Shown one piece after another: positions 16,834-25,014 of a stretch of DNA of 49,177 nt. Under the pieces are notes generated by a model. It saw only the letters and a list, made by a program, of their open reading frames with translations. It searched no databases and was not told the origin of the DNA. The DNA is taken from positions 1 to 49,177 of the forward strand of contig CAUAWV010000013.1 of NCBI GenBank assembly GCA_958433005.1. Direction: 5' to 3'. This DNA comes from an uncultured Collinsella sp. Lineage in GTDB: Bacteria > Actinomycetota > Coriobacteriia > Coriobacteriales > Coriobacteriaceae. The position numbers and the translations under genes are program-made. Positions within the stretch are counted from its first letter, which is position 1, and each line of letters begins with the position of its first letter.

Positions 16834-18435
16834 CTACGACGCCAGCGTGGCGATGACGGCTTCGTCGCCGGCGTATATGAGGGTGTTGCCGTCGGGGATG
16901 ATCGTTCGGCCGTCGCGTTTGAGCATCACCACGATAAAGGGGTGCTTGCCTTGCGGCACGTCGCGCAGGCGCTGACCGGCCAGGCGACCGTGGGGCGTCA
17001 CGGTGACCTCGCGCAGCGTAACCTCGGCACGCTCTTCGAACGTTGGGGCTGCCATCACCAGAAGGTCGCCTTCCTCGATGACGGTATCGCCGTTGGGCAG
17101 TACCGGGTGCGCCCCGTCGCGCAGCACCAAGACCACGAGCATGTCTGTGGCGCTGCCAATGTCCGCGAGCGAGCGTCCGGCAAACGGATGGCCAGCGCCC
17201 ACCTTGAGCTTTACAAACGACATGCCGTCCTCGTCGCGGTAGTCGTTAAAGGTGCGGCGTACGTCGCCGGCCGCATCGATCATATCGAGTTTCTTCGCCA
17301 CCGCCGGCAGTAGCGAACCCTGCACCACAATGCTCGATACGGCAATCACAAACACCAGGTCAAACAGGTCGTGACCGCCGGGAACGCCGGCTACCATGGC
17401 AAAGAGGCTAAAGACGACCGAAGCCGCGCCGCGCAAGCCCGCCCAGCTTACGAGTGCAACCTGGCGAGGGTTCGTCTTAAAGGGCACCAGCAGCAGACCG
17501 ACGGCGATGGGGCGGCTCGCAAAGAGCATAAACGCCATGAGCGCCAGGCCCGGCAGCAGCATCTGCGGCAGGCGCGCGGGCGTGACGAGCAGGCCCAGCA
17601 AAAAGAAGATGGTCATCTCGGCCATCTCGGTGAGGGTGTCAAAAAAGCGCGCCATCTCGACCTTACCGGTGATGTCGCTTGCGCCCAGCACAATGCCTGC
17701 AAGGTATACGGCCAAAAAGCCGTTGCCGCCCAGGTAGCTCGGCAGCGCGTAGGCGACGATGGCCACGGCGAACAAGAAGATGGTCTGCGCGCCTTCGGCC
17801 GTTGCGTGTGCGCGCTCAATCAGACGGCTGGATGTCCAGCCGATGGCAAGGCCCAACCCCACGCCCAGGATGATCTGCTTGGTCAGCAGCACGGGAATGT
17901 CGATATTGCCGCCCGCCGCGAGGGTCGCGAGCACGGCGGTGAGCATGTAGGCGACGGGGTCGTTGGAGCCCGATTCGACCTCGAGCAGCGAGTCGGTGCC
18001 GCCCCTCAGCGAAAGGCTGTGCTCGCGCAGAACGCTAAAGACGCTGGCCGCGTCGGTGGACGCCACGACCGATCCCAGCAGCAGGCCGCCGATCCAGTCG
18101 AAGCCCAGCACAAAGTGGGCGAACACGCCGGTGATGCCTGCGGTGATGACGACGCCGAGCGTGCTCAGCAGCACCGCCGGCGCGGCGACGGGCTTGGCGC
18201 GGTCTATGTTGGTGTTAAAGCCGCCGTAGAACATGATGAACAATAGCGCCGTGCTGCAGACGGTTTCGGTGAGTGCGTAGTCGCTAAAGTCGATATGCGC
18301 CGGGCCGTTGACGCCCAGCAGCATGCCGAGCGCGATAAAGATAAGCAGGGTGGGGAAGGGGAGCTTTTTGCCGACGGGTTTGATGGTCAGGCACAAAATG
18401 ATGACGAGGCCGATAAAAAGAAGGATCTGGTTCAT
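16834..18435 (-). CDS. CPA1-family cation/proton antiporter (NhaP2-like) with TrkA-C domain
   Basis: Inner-membrane antiporter of 533 residues, exchanging K+ or Na+ for H+. About 12-13 hydrophobic segments occupy residues 1-390. The ion-binding region shows STDAASVFSVL followed by ESGSNDPVAYML, the typical CPA1 ND motif. After the membrane domain come a linker (DYRDEDGMSFVKLKVGAGHPFAGR) and a TrkA-C type cytosolic domain (about 410-533), with two repeated '(V)LPNGDTVIEEGDLLVM / IIPDGNTLIYAGDEAVI' units that suggest nucleotide or ion gating. The layout matches NhaP2/CvrA. ATG at 18435; ribosome site weak (GGAGCGG). Transcribed alone. Confidence 0.9.
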   Translation of the reverse strand: MNQILLFIGLVIILCLTIKPVGKKLPFPTLLIFIALGMLLGVNGPAHIDFSDYALTETVCSTALLFIMFYGGFNTNIDRAKPVAAPAVLLSTLGVVITAGITGVFAHFVLGFDWIGGLLLGSVVASTDAASVFSVLREHSLSLRGGTDSLLEVESGSNDPVAYMLTAVLATLAAGGNIDIPVLLTKQIILGVGLGLAIGWTSSRLIERAHATAEGAQTIFLFAVAIVAYALPSYLGGNGFLAVYLAGIVLGASDITGKVEMARFFDTLTEMAEMTIFFLLGLLVTPARLPQMLLPGLALMAFMLFASRPIAVGLLLVPFKTNPRQVALVSWAGLRGAASVVFSLFAMVAGVPGGHDLFDLVFVIAVSSIVVQGSLLPAVAKKLDMIDAAGDVRRTFNDYRDEDGMSFVKLKVGAGHPFAGRSLADIGSATDMLVVLVLRDGAHPVLPNGDTVIEEGDLLVMAAPTFEERAEVTLREVTVTPHGRLAGQRLRDVPQGKHPFIVVMLKRDGRTIIPDGNTLIYAGDEAVIATLAS

Positions 18436-18589
18436 GGATGGTGTCCGCTCCTGGGTGGTTGGCGTGGCACGGTTAGTTGTCTGCGGTTATTTGTACCCAA
18501 AGATGGTGGGTTTATGGGGTTGGATTGCGGGCGTGCGCGATATCGTCATAGACGGCTGCCGTCTTTGCCTCTGCTCGGAAACCCTTTCC

Positions 18590-18643
18590 AGCTTTATTGC
18601 AACGGAGTACAATGGGTAACGTTTAAGTTCAACTTGAAGTTTT
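18590..18643 (+). promoter_or_regulatory. Promoter and dyad before the PPP phosphatase gene
   Basis: TTTCCA and TACAAT with a 17-base spacer (-10 at about 18609-18614) form a plausible promoter. Downstream lies AAGTTCAACTTGAAGTTTTA, which contains AAGTT/AACTT inverted half-sites. An operator is possible but only inferred. Confidence 0.4.
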
Positions 18644-18688
18644 AGTTGCGGCGCCGGGCTTTGGCCGCAATGCAAGGAGAGGCGTACC

Positions 18689-19528
18689 ATGGCGATCTAT
18701 GTGACATCTGATGCTCACGGGCACGTGCGTGCGCTTGACGAGGCCCTGTCTAAGATCTCGCTGACGTCCGACGACACGCTGTACGTGCTGGGCGACATGA
18801 TCGATCGCGGGCCCGATCCGGTCGGCGTTATTAAGCTCGTGCGCTCGCTGCCCAACGCCCACGTGTTCAAGGGCAATCACGAGCAGATCATGCTCGATGC
18901 CATCATTGGCCAGGATCCGCTCGATGCCGAGACCTGGGATATCAACGGTGGCTGGACGACGCGCGAGCAGCTCAACGACATGGAATTTGAGGCATACGAG
19001 GAGCTCGTGCGATGGATGGCCGCGCTTCCGCTCTACGCGGTGGCCGAGACCGAGGAGCGCCCGTACCTGCTGGTGCATGCCGGCATCCAGACCGAGGCGG
19101 CGCGCGCGTTTTTGCTTGAGCATGGTGTCGATTGCGGTGACGGCAGGGGAGCGGTCGATGCCGATAGCGAGCTGCTGCGGCAAATGCTCGCCGTGCAGTC
19201 GTCCGATGACCTGCTGTGGATTCGTCACGGCTATTGGGATGCGCCGACGGGACTGCTTTCTGCCGAGGGCGAGGGGCCGGTCGTGGTGAGCGGCCACACG
19301 CCAACGGTGTCGCTCGGGCGTTATTGCGAGGTAGGTGGCCTTGCGGGACTCGATGAGGAGTCGGGCCGCGGGCAGATTGTGCGTCTGGGTGGCGAGGATA
19401 CCGCCGGTGTGCCCGATCGCATCGACATCGACTGCGCTGCCGCCACCGGCTCCGAGTTCGGTCGCGTGGGCATCCTGCGTCTGGACGACGGGGCGGAGTT
19501 CTATGCGAACATCAACCCTGGAGAATAA
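18689..19528 (+). CDS. PPP-family serine/threonine-type metallophosphatase
   Basis: A 279-residue cytosolic phosphatase of the calcineurin-like superfamily. The metal-binding motifs are in order: SDAHGH (8-13; Asp, His), GDMIDRGPD (35-43), KGNHE (61-65), a His in VHAG near 130, and VSGHTP near 195. This is the PrpA/Ppp pattern, but the first motif has DAHG instead of the usual DIHG. About 60 extra residues follow the last motif. Targets could be phosphoproteins or dinucleoside polyphosphates (ApaH relatives). ATG at 18689 follows AAGGAGAGG. It faces the flippase gene convergently. Confidence 0.88.
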   Translation: MAIYVTSDAHGHVRALDEALSKISLTSDDTLYVLGDMIDRGPDPVGVIKLVRSLPNAHVFKGNHEQIMLDAIIGQDPLDAETWDINGGWTTREQLNDMEFEAYEELVRWMAALPLYAVAETEERPYLLVHAGIQTEAARAFLLEHGVDCGDGRGAVDADSELLRQMLAVQSSDDLLWIRHGYWDAPTGLLSAEGEGPVVVSGHTPTVSLGRYCEVGGLAGLDEESGRGQIVRLGGEDTAGVPDRIDIDCAAATGSEFGRVGILRLDDGAEFYANINPGE

Positions 19529-19537
19529 CCTTGTTCC

Positions 19538-19631
19538 GCCGTTCTACCGAACGGCGGTCACGTTGACGCTGCGCAGCCCCGAAGCACCCCACCTTGTCGC
19601 TCAAACCGTCGCTCGCGTACAGAAGTACGCG
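19538..19631. other. Two hairpins after the phosphatase gene
   Basis: CCGCCGTTC / GAACGGCGG near 19537-19558 forms a 9-bp stem without a U tract, and CGCGTAC-AGAA-GTACGCG at 19614-19631 a 7-bp stem. They fill the convergent gap and may end transcription or be dispersed repeats. No gene is seen. Confidence 0.4.
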
Positions 19632-19723
19632 TCGCTCCTCCTTCGCGCCAACCTGGGGCACTTCGAGACTGCTCGCTGTCGGTGCCAAAACATCGACGTT
19701 TCTTTTCTTCAAATTGATTCGAA

Positions 19724-21307
19724 TTAGGCGCCGTAGGGGTTGCGGTCGCGCTCGATGCGCTGGCGGATGTGGGCGTACTCGATTATCAGCAGCACCAGGA
19801 GTAGGGCCATGATGGCTAGGTAGCTCACCACGGCGCCCATCAGACCCAGCAGGTTGATCAGGATCACCGGCAGCACTACGCTTACGGCGAAGCAGATCAG
19901 GTAGATCTTGGTGACGTCTCCAGCGTGGCGCAGCACCGTGATGATGGCGTAGATAAAGTCGATGGCCGCGGTGACGCCGCCGGCGACGACCATCAGCAGC
20001 GCCAGCGTACGGTAGCGTTCAAAGCTGAGGCCGTACATAAAGCTCATGAGGGGAATACCGGGACCTGCCATAAATGCGGCGCACACGCCGGTGATGACCA
20101 CGATCAGCGCCATAACGGCAACAATAATCAGGTCAAAGCGACGACGCTTGCGAGGATTAGCCCAAATGCTCGACAAGCGCAGGAGCTGCGGTTTATAGAT
20201 AAATCCAATGCTCAGCAAAATGGCCTGCGCTGGAAAGAACAGGGCATTAAAGTACAGCTGATACTTGTAGGCCAGCGTGCCTTCCATCACGAACTTGGGC
20301 ATGCTCTCGATAAGGTTGAACAGGAACAGCGCGCCAAAAAGCGGGGCGCACTGGATAAACAGGTGACCGACCTCGCGCAGGCTCACGCGGCGCGATTTTT
20401 CGGTTTCGAGCAGGGCGAGCGGCGCGGTGACCAGCACGAGCGAGGCGATGGCGGTGACACCCATGGCCATGGCGGCGATGGGCATGCTGCGCGTGAGGAA
20501 CAGTGCCACGCTAAAGACCGCGATGACGCCGACGGATCGTAGCGTTTGGCTCATGCCGGCCAGGTAGAGTTTGTCGGCCTGCTGCAGGCGGCCCTCGTAC
20601 ACGTCGGCAATGCCGTCGATCGCCTTATACAGGTAGACGCCCAGGCCGATTGTGGCCATCTGCGCATCGTAGCCGCGGGCGCTGCTGTATACCAGGCCGC
20701 ATGCCAGCGCGAGCGCTCCGCAGATCCAGCGGTTGAGCTGGTAAGAGGCAAAGGACGTCTTTTCGTCGATGTCCGAGACCTGGAAATTGCGCACGCCGTA
20801 GTTGCACGCGATCATTATGAGCGTGCCGGTGACAAAGGCGATGGAGAATTTGCCAGCCTCTTCGGCGCCCACGAGCTGCGTAGACACGATGGTGAGCAAC
20901 GGAAACACCATGCCCCACACGGCGGTGCCCAGGGTATTCCAAAGGTAGTCGCGACGGGTGGCGTGATCTTCGTACTCGGCTTCTTGTGTGGAGAAGCCGC
21001 CGCCGTAGACGGCTCCGAGCAGGCGGTTCCACCAAGCGTTGACCATGCGGCGGACGGGGCCGGGCTCCCGATCGCGTTCGCGCCGGCGACGGCGTGTGGC
21101 CTGGCTGCTGTCGGGGCCGCCGGCGTTGCGCTGGCTCAGCTCCTGGATGCGCGCGAGCTCTTCGGCCGTGTGGGAGGCGGGGAACAGGCCGTTCTCGATG
21201 CGTCCGCCCTGGGCCCTTGCGGTGCCGCTGCCCGATACGGTGGGGTCGGTGACGCCATTGCGGCGGGCGATGGCGCGGCGAATGCTATCGATGGGCGTGA
21301 TGCTCAA
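19724..21307 (-). CDS. Wzx-like polysaccharide flippase / membrane transporter
   Basis: A 527-residue membrane protein with about 80 residues of cytosolic N-terminus (basic, RRRRRERDREPG) and roughly 12 hydrophobic segments over residues 120-510. It fits the MOP superfamily of oligosaccharide flippases (Wzx/RfbX), which move lipid-linked sugars across the membrane. Topology and Gly/Pro distribution support this; no motif decides the substrate. I chose the TTG at 21307, because it is preceded at the right distance by AAAGGA and because frames further upstream run through intergenic hairpins. No glycosyltransferase cluster adjoins it. Confidence 0.72.
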   Translation of the reverse strand: MSITPIDSIRRAIARRNGVTDPTVSGSGTARAQGGRIENGLFPASHTAEELARIQELSQRNAGGPDSSQATRRRRRERDREPGPVRRMVNAWWNRLLGAVYGGGFSTQEAEYEDHATRRDYLWNTLGTAVWGMVFPLLTIVSTQLVGAEEAGKFSIAFVTGTLIMIACNYGVRNFQVSDIDEKTSFASYQLNRWICGALALACGLVYSSARGYDAQMATIGLGVYLYKAIDGIADVYEGRLQQADKLYLAGMSQTLRSVGVIAVFSVALFLTRSMPIAAMAMGVTAIASLVLVTAPLALLETEKSRRVSLREVGHLFIQCAPLFGALFLFNLIESMPKFVMEGTLAYKYQLYFNALFFPAQAILLSIGFIYKPQLLRLSSIWANPRKRRRFDLIIVAVMALIVVITGVCAAFMAGPGIPLMSFMYGLSFERYRTLALLMVVAGGVTAAIDFIYAIITVLRHAGDVTKIYLICFAVSVVLPVILINLLGLMGAVVSYLAIMALLLVLLIIEYAHIRQRIERDRNPYGA

Positions 21308-21569
21308 AGCGGAGTCCTTTCTATTGCTGCGCTCTAGTATAGACGCGACGGTGTTCGTTCGTGTTTTTGAACAGGTTGTTCGATAATTTCGGCGGCGCCA
21401 TTCAGTAGACGGCATTTGGGGACGTTCCTTATGTGCCGGCACTTTGGGAACGTCCCTAAGTGCCGGCATCCGGGGTCGCTCCTTGGTTGTTGCCTGTTCA
21501 AGAGTGTCCCTAACGACTAGGCCGCTTGCGTGCGATTTTTGACCGTTGGGCGGGCGCTTCGCCGTTGCC
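21308..21569. other. Intergenic region with GGGAC hairpins
   Basis: Between the divergent flippase and pckA genes. Contains the two tandem CCGGCAC-stem hairpins and, near 21490-21525, a decayed relative with AGTGTCCCTAACGACTAGG, similar to the unit at 42055-42070. No gene visible. Confidence 0.6.
21411..21466. repeat. Two inverted GGGAC-loop hairpins, CCGGCAC stem
   Basis: Unit 1 (21411-21437) holds GGGGACGTTCCTT on the plus strand between GGCA and TGCC. Unit 2 (21436-21466) has a perfect 9-bp stem CCGGCACTT / AAGTGCCGG and contains GGGACGTTCCC on the minus strand. The units overlap and point in opposite directions, as in REPIN doublets. Confidence 0.75.
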
Positions 21570-21599
21570 GCAAAAACGTTTTTGCATATCGGGTACAAC
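21570..21599 (+). promoter_or_regulatory. pckA promoter with LacI-type palindrome
   Basis: A perfect 16-bp palindrome GCAAAAACGTTTTTGC (21570-21585), with the central CG typical of LacI/GalR-family operators, is followed by TACAAC (21594-21599) as a likely -10. A repressor bound there would cover the promoter spacer. This suggests control of gluconeogenesis by a LacI-family (Cra/CcpA-like) protein; the protein itself is not in the window. Confidence 0.6.
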
Positions 21600-21659
21600 G
21601 GGCTTTACGTGAGTAAAGTGCGCGCCTCGTCCACGTGTCGCGCTTTTAAAGGAGGCCCC

Positions 21660-23330
21660 ATGCCAGGTGTTACCCCTGCAGAAGTTCTGTCCAACTTTGG
21701 CATTACGCTGGTCGAAGATCCTGCCGAGAACCAGCCCCGCCTGCTGGTCGACCTGCCGGCAGCCGAGCTCGTCGAGCACGCCATCCGTCGCAACGAAGGT
21801 CGTATGGCCTCCAACGGCGCGCTGGTGATCGAGACGGGGGAGCGCACTGGCCGCTCGCCTAATGACCGCTTTATCGTTGACACCCCCGATGTTCACGACA
21901 AGATTGCCTGGGGTGCCGTCAACCGCCCGCTGTCTGTCGAGAGCTACGAGGCCATCAAGGCCGGCATCGTCGACTATCTCAACGAGCGCGACGTGTTCGT
22001 CACTCGCGGTATGGCCGGTGCCGACCGCAACCATACGCGTCGTCTGCTTGTCGCCTGCGAGCGTGCCAGCCAGGCGCTCTTTATTAAGCAGATGCTCGCC
22101 CGCCCGCTTGCCCGTGAAATCGCACGCACCGGCGAGCCGGACTTCTGCGTGCTCGCCGCGCCGGGCTACCAGTGCGATCCCGCCATCAAGGGCCTCAACT
22201 CCAGCGCCGCCGTGGTCATTAACTTCCAGGAGCGCGTGATTCTGGTCGCCGGCACCGGCTACTCCGGCGAGATCAAAAAGTCCATTTTCAGCGTCATGAA
22301 TTACCTGCTGCCCGTCGAGGACGACGTGCTGCCCATGCATTGCTCGGCCAGTATGGACCCCGTCACGCATGAGACCGCCGTGTTCTTTGGCCTCTCCGGC
22401 ACCGGCAAGACCACGCTTTCGGCCAACCCCACGCGCCTGCTGATCGGCGACGACGAGCACGGTTGGTCCGACATGGGCATCTTCAACATCGAGGGTGGCT
22501 GCTACGCCAAATGCGAGGGCCTGGACGCGTTCCACGAGCCCGAAATCTTCAACGCTGTCCGCTTTGGCGCGATCTGCGAAAACGTGGTGCTCGACGAGAA
22601 CCGCAAGCCCAGCTACGACGACATCTCGATCACGCACAACACACGCGTGGCATACCCTGTGGAACACATTCCCAACGCGTGGACCAAGGGCATGGGCACC
22701 ACTCCAAGCGTCGTGCTGTTCCTGACCTGCGACGCCTTTGGCGTGTTGCCGCCCATCTCACGCCTGACGGCCGATGCCGCCATGTACCACTTCGTGACGG
22801 GCTTTACGGCCAAGATCCCCGGCACCGAGGTCGGCGTCACCGAGCCCACGCCCACGTTCTCTTCGCTGTTTGGCGAGCCGTTTATGCCACTCGACCCCAT
22901 GGTTTACGCCAAGATGCTCGGCGAGCGCATTGCCGACGGCCGCACGCGTGTGTACCTGGTCAACACCGGCTGGATCGGCGGCGGCTACGGCGTGGGTCAT
23001 CGCATCGAGCTTGCCTACACGCGCGCCCTGGTGGCCCGCGCCCTCGACGGCACCATCGAGGACAGCGAGTTCGTGCACGACGACATCTTTAATGTCGACA
23101 TTCCCACTACGTGCCACGGTGTGCCCGACGGCATCCTGGTGCCGCGCCAGTACTGGCAGAGCACCGCGCGCTTCGACGAGGCCGCGCACAACCTGGCGGT
23201 GATGTTCGAGGAGAACTTCGAGAAGAAGTACTCGCACCTGCCCGAGTCCGTCAAAGCCGCAGGCCCGCACGTTCAAGTACACGCCGACGCCCGTCATCGC
23301 GGCCGCGGGCTGCTGGGACTTCGCCACTAG
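21660..23330 (+). CDS. pckA: Phosphoenolpyruvate carboxykinase (ATP)
   Basis: Interconverts oxaloacetate + ATP and PEP + CO2 + ADP. A 556-residue cytosolic enzyme. The substrate-binding segment is ERTGRSPNDRF near 60; the kinase-1a P-loop GLSGTGKTTLS is near 244-254 and the metal site kinase-2 motif LIGDDEHGW follows. NTGWIGGGYGVG and RIELAYTRA lie in the C-terminal half. All features are of the ATP class, not the GTP class. The last 25 residues (HVQVHADARHRGRGLLGLRH) are basic and differ from the family's usual end, perhaps a recent extension by frame change. ATG at 21660 follows AAAGGAGG. In fermenting anaerobes the enzyme may run toward oxaloacetate for succinate formation. Confidence 0.96.
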   Translation: MPGVTPAEVLSNFGITLVEDPAENQPRLLVDLPAAELVEHAIRRNEGRMASNGALVIETGERTGRSPNDRFIVDTPDVHDKIAWGAVNRPLSVESYEAIKAGIVDYLNERDVFVTRGMAGADRNHTRRLLVACERASQALFIKQMLARPLAREIARTGEPDFCVLAAPGYQCDPAIKGLNSSAAVVINFQERVILVAGTGYSGEIKKSIFSVMNYLLPVEDDVLPMHCSASMDPVTHETAVFFGLSGTGKTTLSANPTRLLIGDDEHGWSDMGIFNIEGGCYAKCEGLDAFHEPEIFNAVRFGAICENVVLDENRKPSYDDISITHNTRVAYPVEHIPNAWTKGMGTTPSVVLFLTCDAFGVLPPISRLTADAAMYHFVTGFTAKIPGTEVGVTEPTPTFSSLFGEPFMPLDPMVYAKMLGERIADGRTRVYLVNTGWIGGGYGVGHRIELAYTRALVARALDGTIEDSEFVHDDIFNVDIPTTCHGVPDGILVPRQYWQSTARFDEAAHNLAVMFEENFEKKYSHLPESVKAAGPHVQVHADARHRGRGLLGLRH

Positions 23331-23349
23331 CTTCGCCGTGAGTCCATAT

Positions 23350-23382
23350 CCACCACAAAGGGGACAGGCACCTTTGTGGTGG
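23350..23382 (+). repeat. GGGAC-loop hairpin, CACAAAGG stem
   Basis: A 12-bp perfect stem CCACCACAAAGG / CCTTTGTGGTGG; the plus strand contains GGGGACAGG, the opposite orientation from the other four of this stem type. It ends two bases before the -35 of the next promoter. Confidence 0.82.
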
Positions 23383-23384
23383 TT

Positions 23385-23537
23385 TTGCTCGCGTGGATGA
23401 CTCGGGTTACAATGCGCCTGACATATCGTCCCCTTCTCCGGATGGGGACAGCGCAAGCGTTCTTGTGACGGCACCGTAGGACTTTGAAGGTGGCCGTTGT
23501 AAGGGCGCTTTTTGTTTAGGCGCCCTCACTCGGGCGC
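23385..23537 (+). promoter_or_regulatory. Promoter and structured leader of the B3/4-domain gene
   Basis: TTGCTC (23385-23390), 17 bases, TACAAT (23408-23413). The leader contains hairpin GTCCCC/GGGGAC (23428-23449), hairpin ACGGCACC/GGTGGCCGT (23468-23497) and then three complementary blocks: GGGCGC (23503-23508), GCGCCC (23520-23525) and GGGCGC (23532-23537). The middle block can pair with either neighbour, giving exclusive structures; the first block is followed by TTTTTGTTT. It resembles an attenuator or riboswitch, but I recognise no known class. Confidence 0.55.
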
Positions 23538-23557
23538 GCACGATGAAGGGAGCACGT

Positions 23558-24277
23558 ATGAAAGGCTTTATTGCCGAGGATTCATTCTGGGAGCTGTTTC
23601 CGCAGGCAGCGGTCGGTGTTGTGGTCGTGGAGGGCATGAAGCCCACGGCTCAGATTCCTCAAGAGGACGTGGATGCGATTGCGGCGTTGCTCGACCGCGC
23701 CAATATCGATGTGGAGCGTCATCTGACCAGCGACACTATCAGCGAGAACGCACCGGTCAAGGCATGGCGCGAGGCCTATCGTCTGTTCAAGACCAAGAAA
23801 GGCGCCCGCTGCTCGATCGAGAACTTGCTCAAGCGCGTGCTTAAGGACAAGCCTGTGGGCCACATTACGCCCGCGGTGGACATCTACAACACGGTGTCGC
23901 TGACCTACGCGCTGCCCGTGGGAGGCGAGGATCTGCATGCGATCGAGGGAGACCTTCGCTTGAAGGTGACCGACGGTGGCGATGCGTTCTTGCCTCTTGG
24001 CGAGGAAGCGGATGACCCGACGCTGCCCGGCGAGCTCGCCTACATCGATGATGCGGGCGCCGTGTGCCGCTGCTGGAACTGGCGCGACGGCGTTCGAACG
24101 GCCCTGTCCGACGATTCGGCCGACGCGTTCCTGGCGATTGAGTGCGTGGAGCCCGAGCGAATGGAGGACTGCCAGGCCGCCATCGACCGTCTTGCCGATT
24201 TGCTCGAGCGCTATCTGGGAGCGACGGTTGTCGTTAAGACGCTTGTGACCCGCGACAATCCCTGTGTGGAGCTGTAG
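23558..24277 (+). CDS. B3/4 (PheT-type tRNA-binding) domain protein
   Basis: A 239-residue cytosolic protein resembling free-standing B3/B4 domain proteins, relatives of the editing domain of phenylalanyl-tRNA synthetase beta chain. Typical features are the helical N-terminal part with 'PVKAWREAYRLFKTKK' and the segment 'ENLLKRVLKDKPVGHITP-VDIYNTVSLTYALPVGG-DL', then EGDLRLKVT...FLPLG and CRCWNWRDG. By homology it may bind or edit mischarged tRNA or amino acids; this is not proven for the family. ATG at 23558 is preceded by AAGGGAG; an ATG five codons upstream is less well placed. It has its own promoter and a structured leader. Confidence 0.8.
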   Translation: MKGFIAEDSFWELFPQAAVGVVVVEGMKPTAQIPQEDVDAIAALLDRANIDVERHLTSDTISENAPVKAWREAYRLFKTKKGARCSIENLLKRVLKDKPVGHITPAVDIYNTVSLTYALPVGGEDLHAIEGDLRLKVTDGGDAFLPLGEEADDPTLPGELAYIDDAGAVCRCWNWRDGVRTALSDDSADAFLAIECVEPERMEDCQAAIDRLADLLERYLGATVVVKTLVTRDNPCVEL

Positions 24278-24302
24278 CGGCGCCTAGAACCTATTGATGC
24301 CC

Positions 24303-24341
24303 AAAATCACCACAAAGGCGCCTGTCCTTTGTGGTGATTTT
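24303..24341 (-). repeat. GGGAC-type hairpin, CACAAAGG stem
   Basis: A 16-bp perfect stem AAAATCACCACAAAGG / CCTTTGTGGTGATTTT. The minus strand has GGACAGG. It follows the B3/4 gene stop by 25 bases; a T run after it could support termination. Confidence 0.82.
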
Positions 24342-24343
24342 TA

Positions 24344-24359
24344 TGTTGATGGGTCAACA
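24344..24359. promoter_or_regulatory. Candidate MarR operator
   Basis: TGTTGATGGGTCAACA is a perfect inverted repeat with 6-bp arms and a 4-base spacer, about 85 bases before the MarR gene. MarR proteins often repress themselves from such sites; this is inference. Confidence 0.4.
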
Positions 24360-24445
24360 AATGAGGCACGCAGGGCCGGCGGTCGCTGGATACGGCTAAG
24401 ATGTTTACCCGTTAGCATTATGCAAGCGAAAGGCGGTCGTCTCCC

Positions 24446-24895
24446 ATGCAGCAGAACGACGAGACACGTTTCGAGGACTTTGTCGGACTGATCAGCGGGC
24501 TCTACAAGGAGATCCAGCGCATTAAGACATCCGAGGGCGCAAGGCTGGGCCTCAAGGGCTCCGACGTTATGTGCCTGTACTATCTTGAGCGCAGCAAGGA
24601 CGGCCTGACTGGTGCTGACCTGGCTCGCATGGCAGGCGTGACCCGTGCCGCCGTTTCGCGCACGCTCGCGCATCTGGAGGAGGGCGGTTACGTTGAGGTC
24701 GATGATTCGGGCGATGCCGCCGTTAAGTATCGTGCTCCGGTGCGCCTGACCGCTCTAGGCGGCGAGAGCATGAGCGAGGCGGACCGCATCATTCGCGAGG
24801 TGCTCGATACCACCGGTAAGGCTATGGGTGTGGAGCAGCGCGAGCAGATGTATGCGTCGCTGCGCACGATTCTCAACACCTTGCGCGAGATCTAG
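24446..24895 (+). CDS. MarR-family transcriptional regulator
   Basis: A 149-residue winged-helix regulator. After an N-terminal dimerisation helix (FEDFVGLISGLYKEIQRIK), the helix-turn-helix is LTGADLARMAGVTRAAVSRTLAHLEEGGYV at about 53-82, and the wing follows (KYRAPVRLTALGGE). The C-terminal helix has the usual amphipathic repeat. The effector and target genes are unknown; no transporter or oxidoreductase adjoins it, so it may act mainly on itself or on distant genes. ATG at 24446 lies after AAAGGCGG at a rather long distance. Confidence 0.9.
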   Translation: MQQNDETRFEDFVGLISGLYKEIQRIKTSEGARLGLKGSDVMCLYYLERSKDGLTGADLARMAGVTRAAVSRTLAHLEEGGYVEVDDSGDAAVKYRAPVRLTALGGESMSEADRIIREVLDTTGKAMGVEQREQMYASLRTILNTLREI

Positions 24896-25014
24896 AGCCG
24901 CGCTGGAGCTAGCTTTCAGCCAAGAACTGCATCGTCCCGTTTGAGCGCGTACGCCGTGCCGGGACATTGCTGTCAAAATTCCCTGCGCGAGACCTGCGCA
25001 AGAAAGGATTCGCT

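Noticed and set aside
19538..19558. Intrinsic terminator of the PPP phosphatase gene
   Set aside because: The stem is good but no U tract follows on either strand, so it is listed only as a hairpin.
23346..23386. CACAAAGG hairpins considered as CRISPR repeats
   Set aside because: They are single, kilobases apart, vary in the stem and have no regular spacers or cas genes.
23460..23520. T-box riboswitch before the B3/4 gene
   Set aside because: Only a fragment like AAGGTGG is present; there is no stem I with a specifier loop, no full T-box sequence, and the leader is only about 110 bases.
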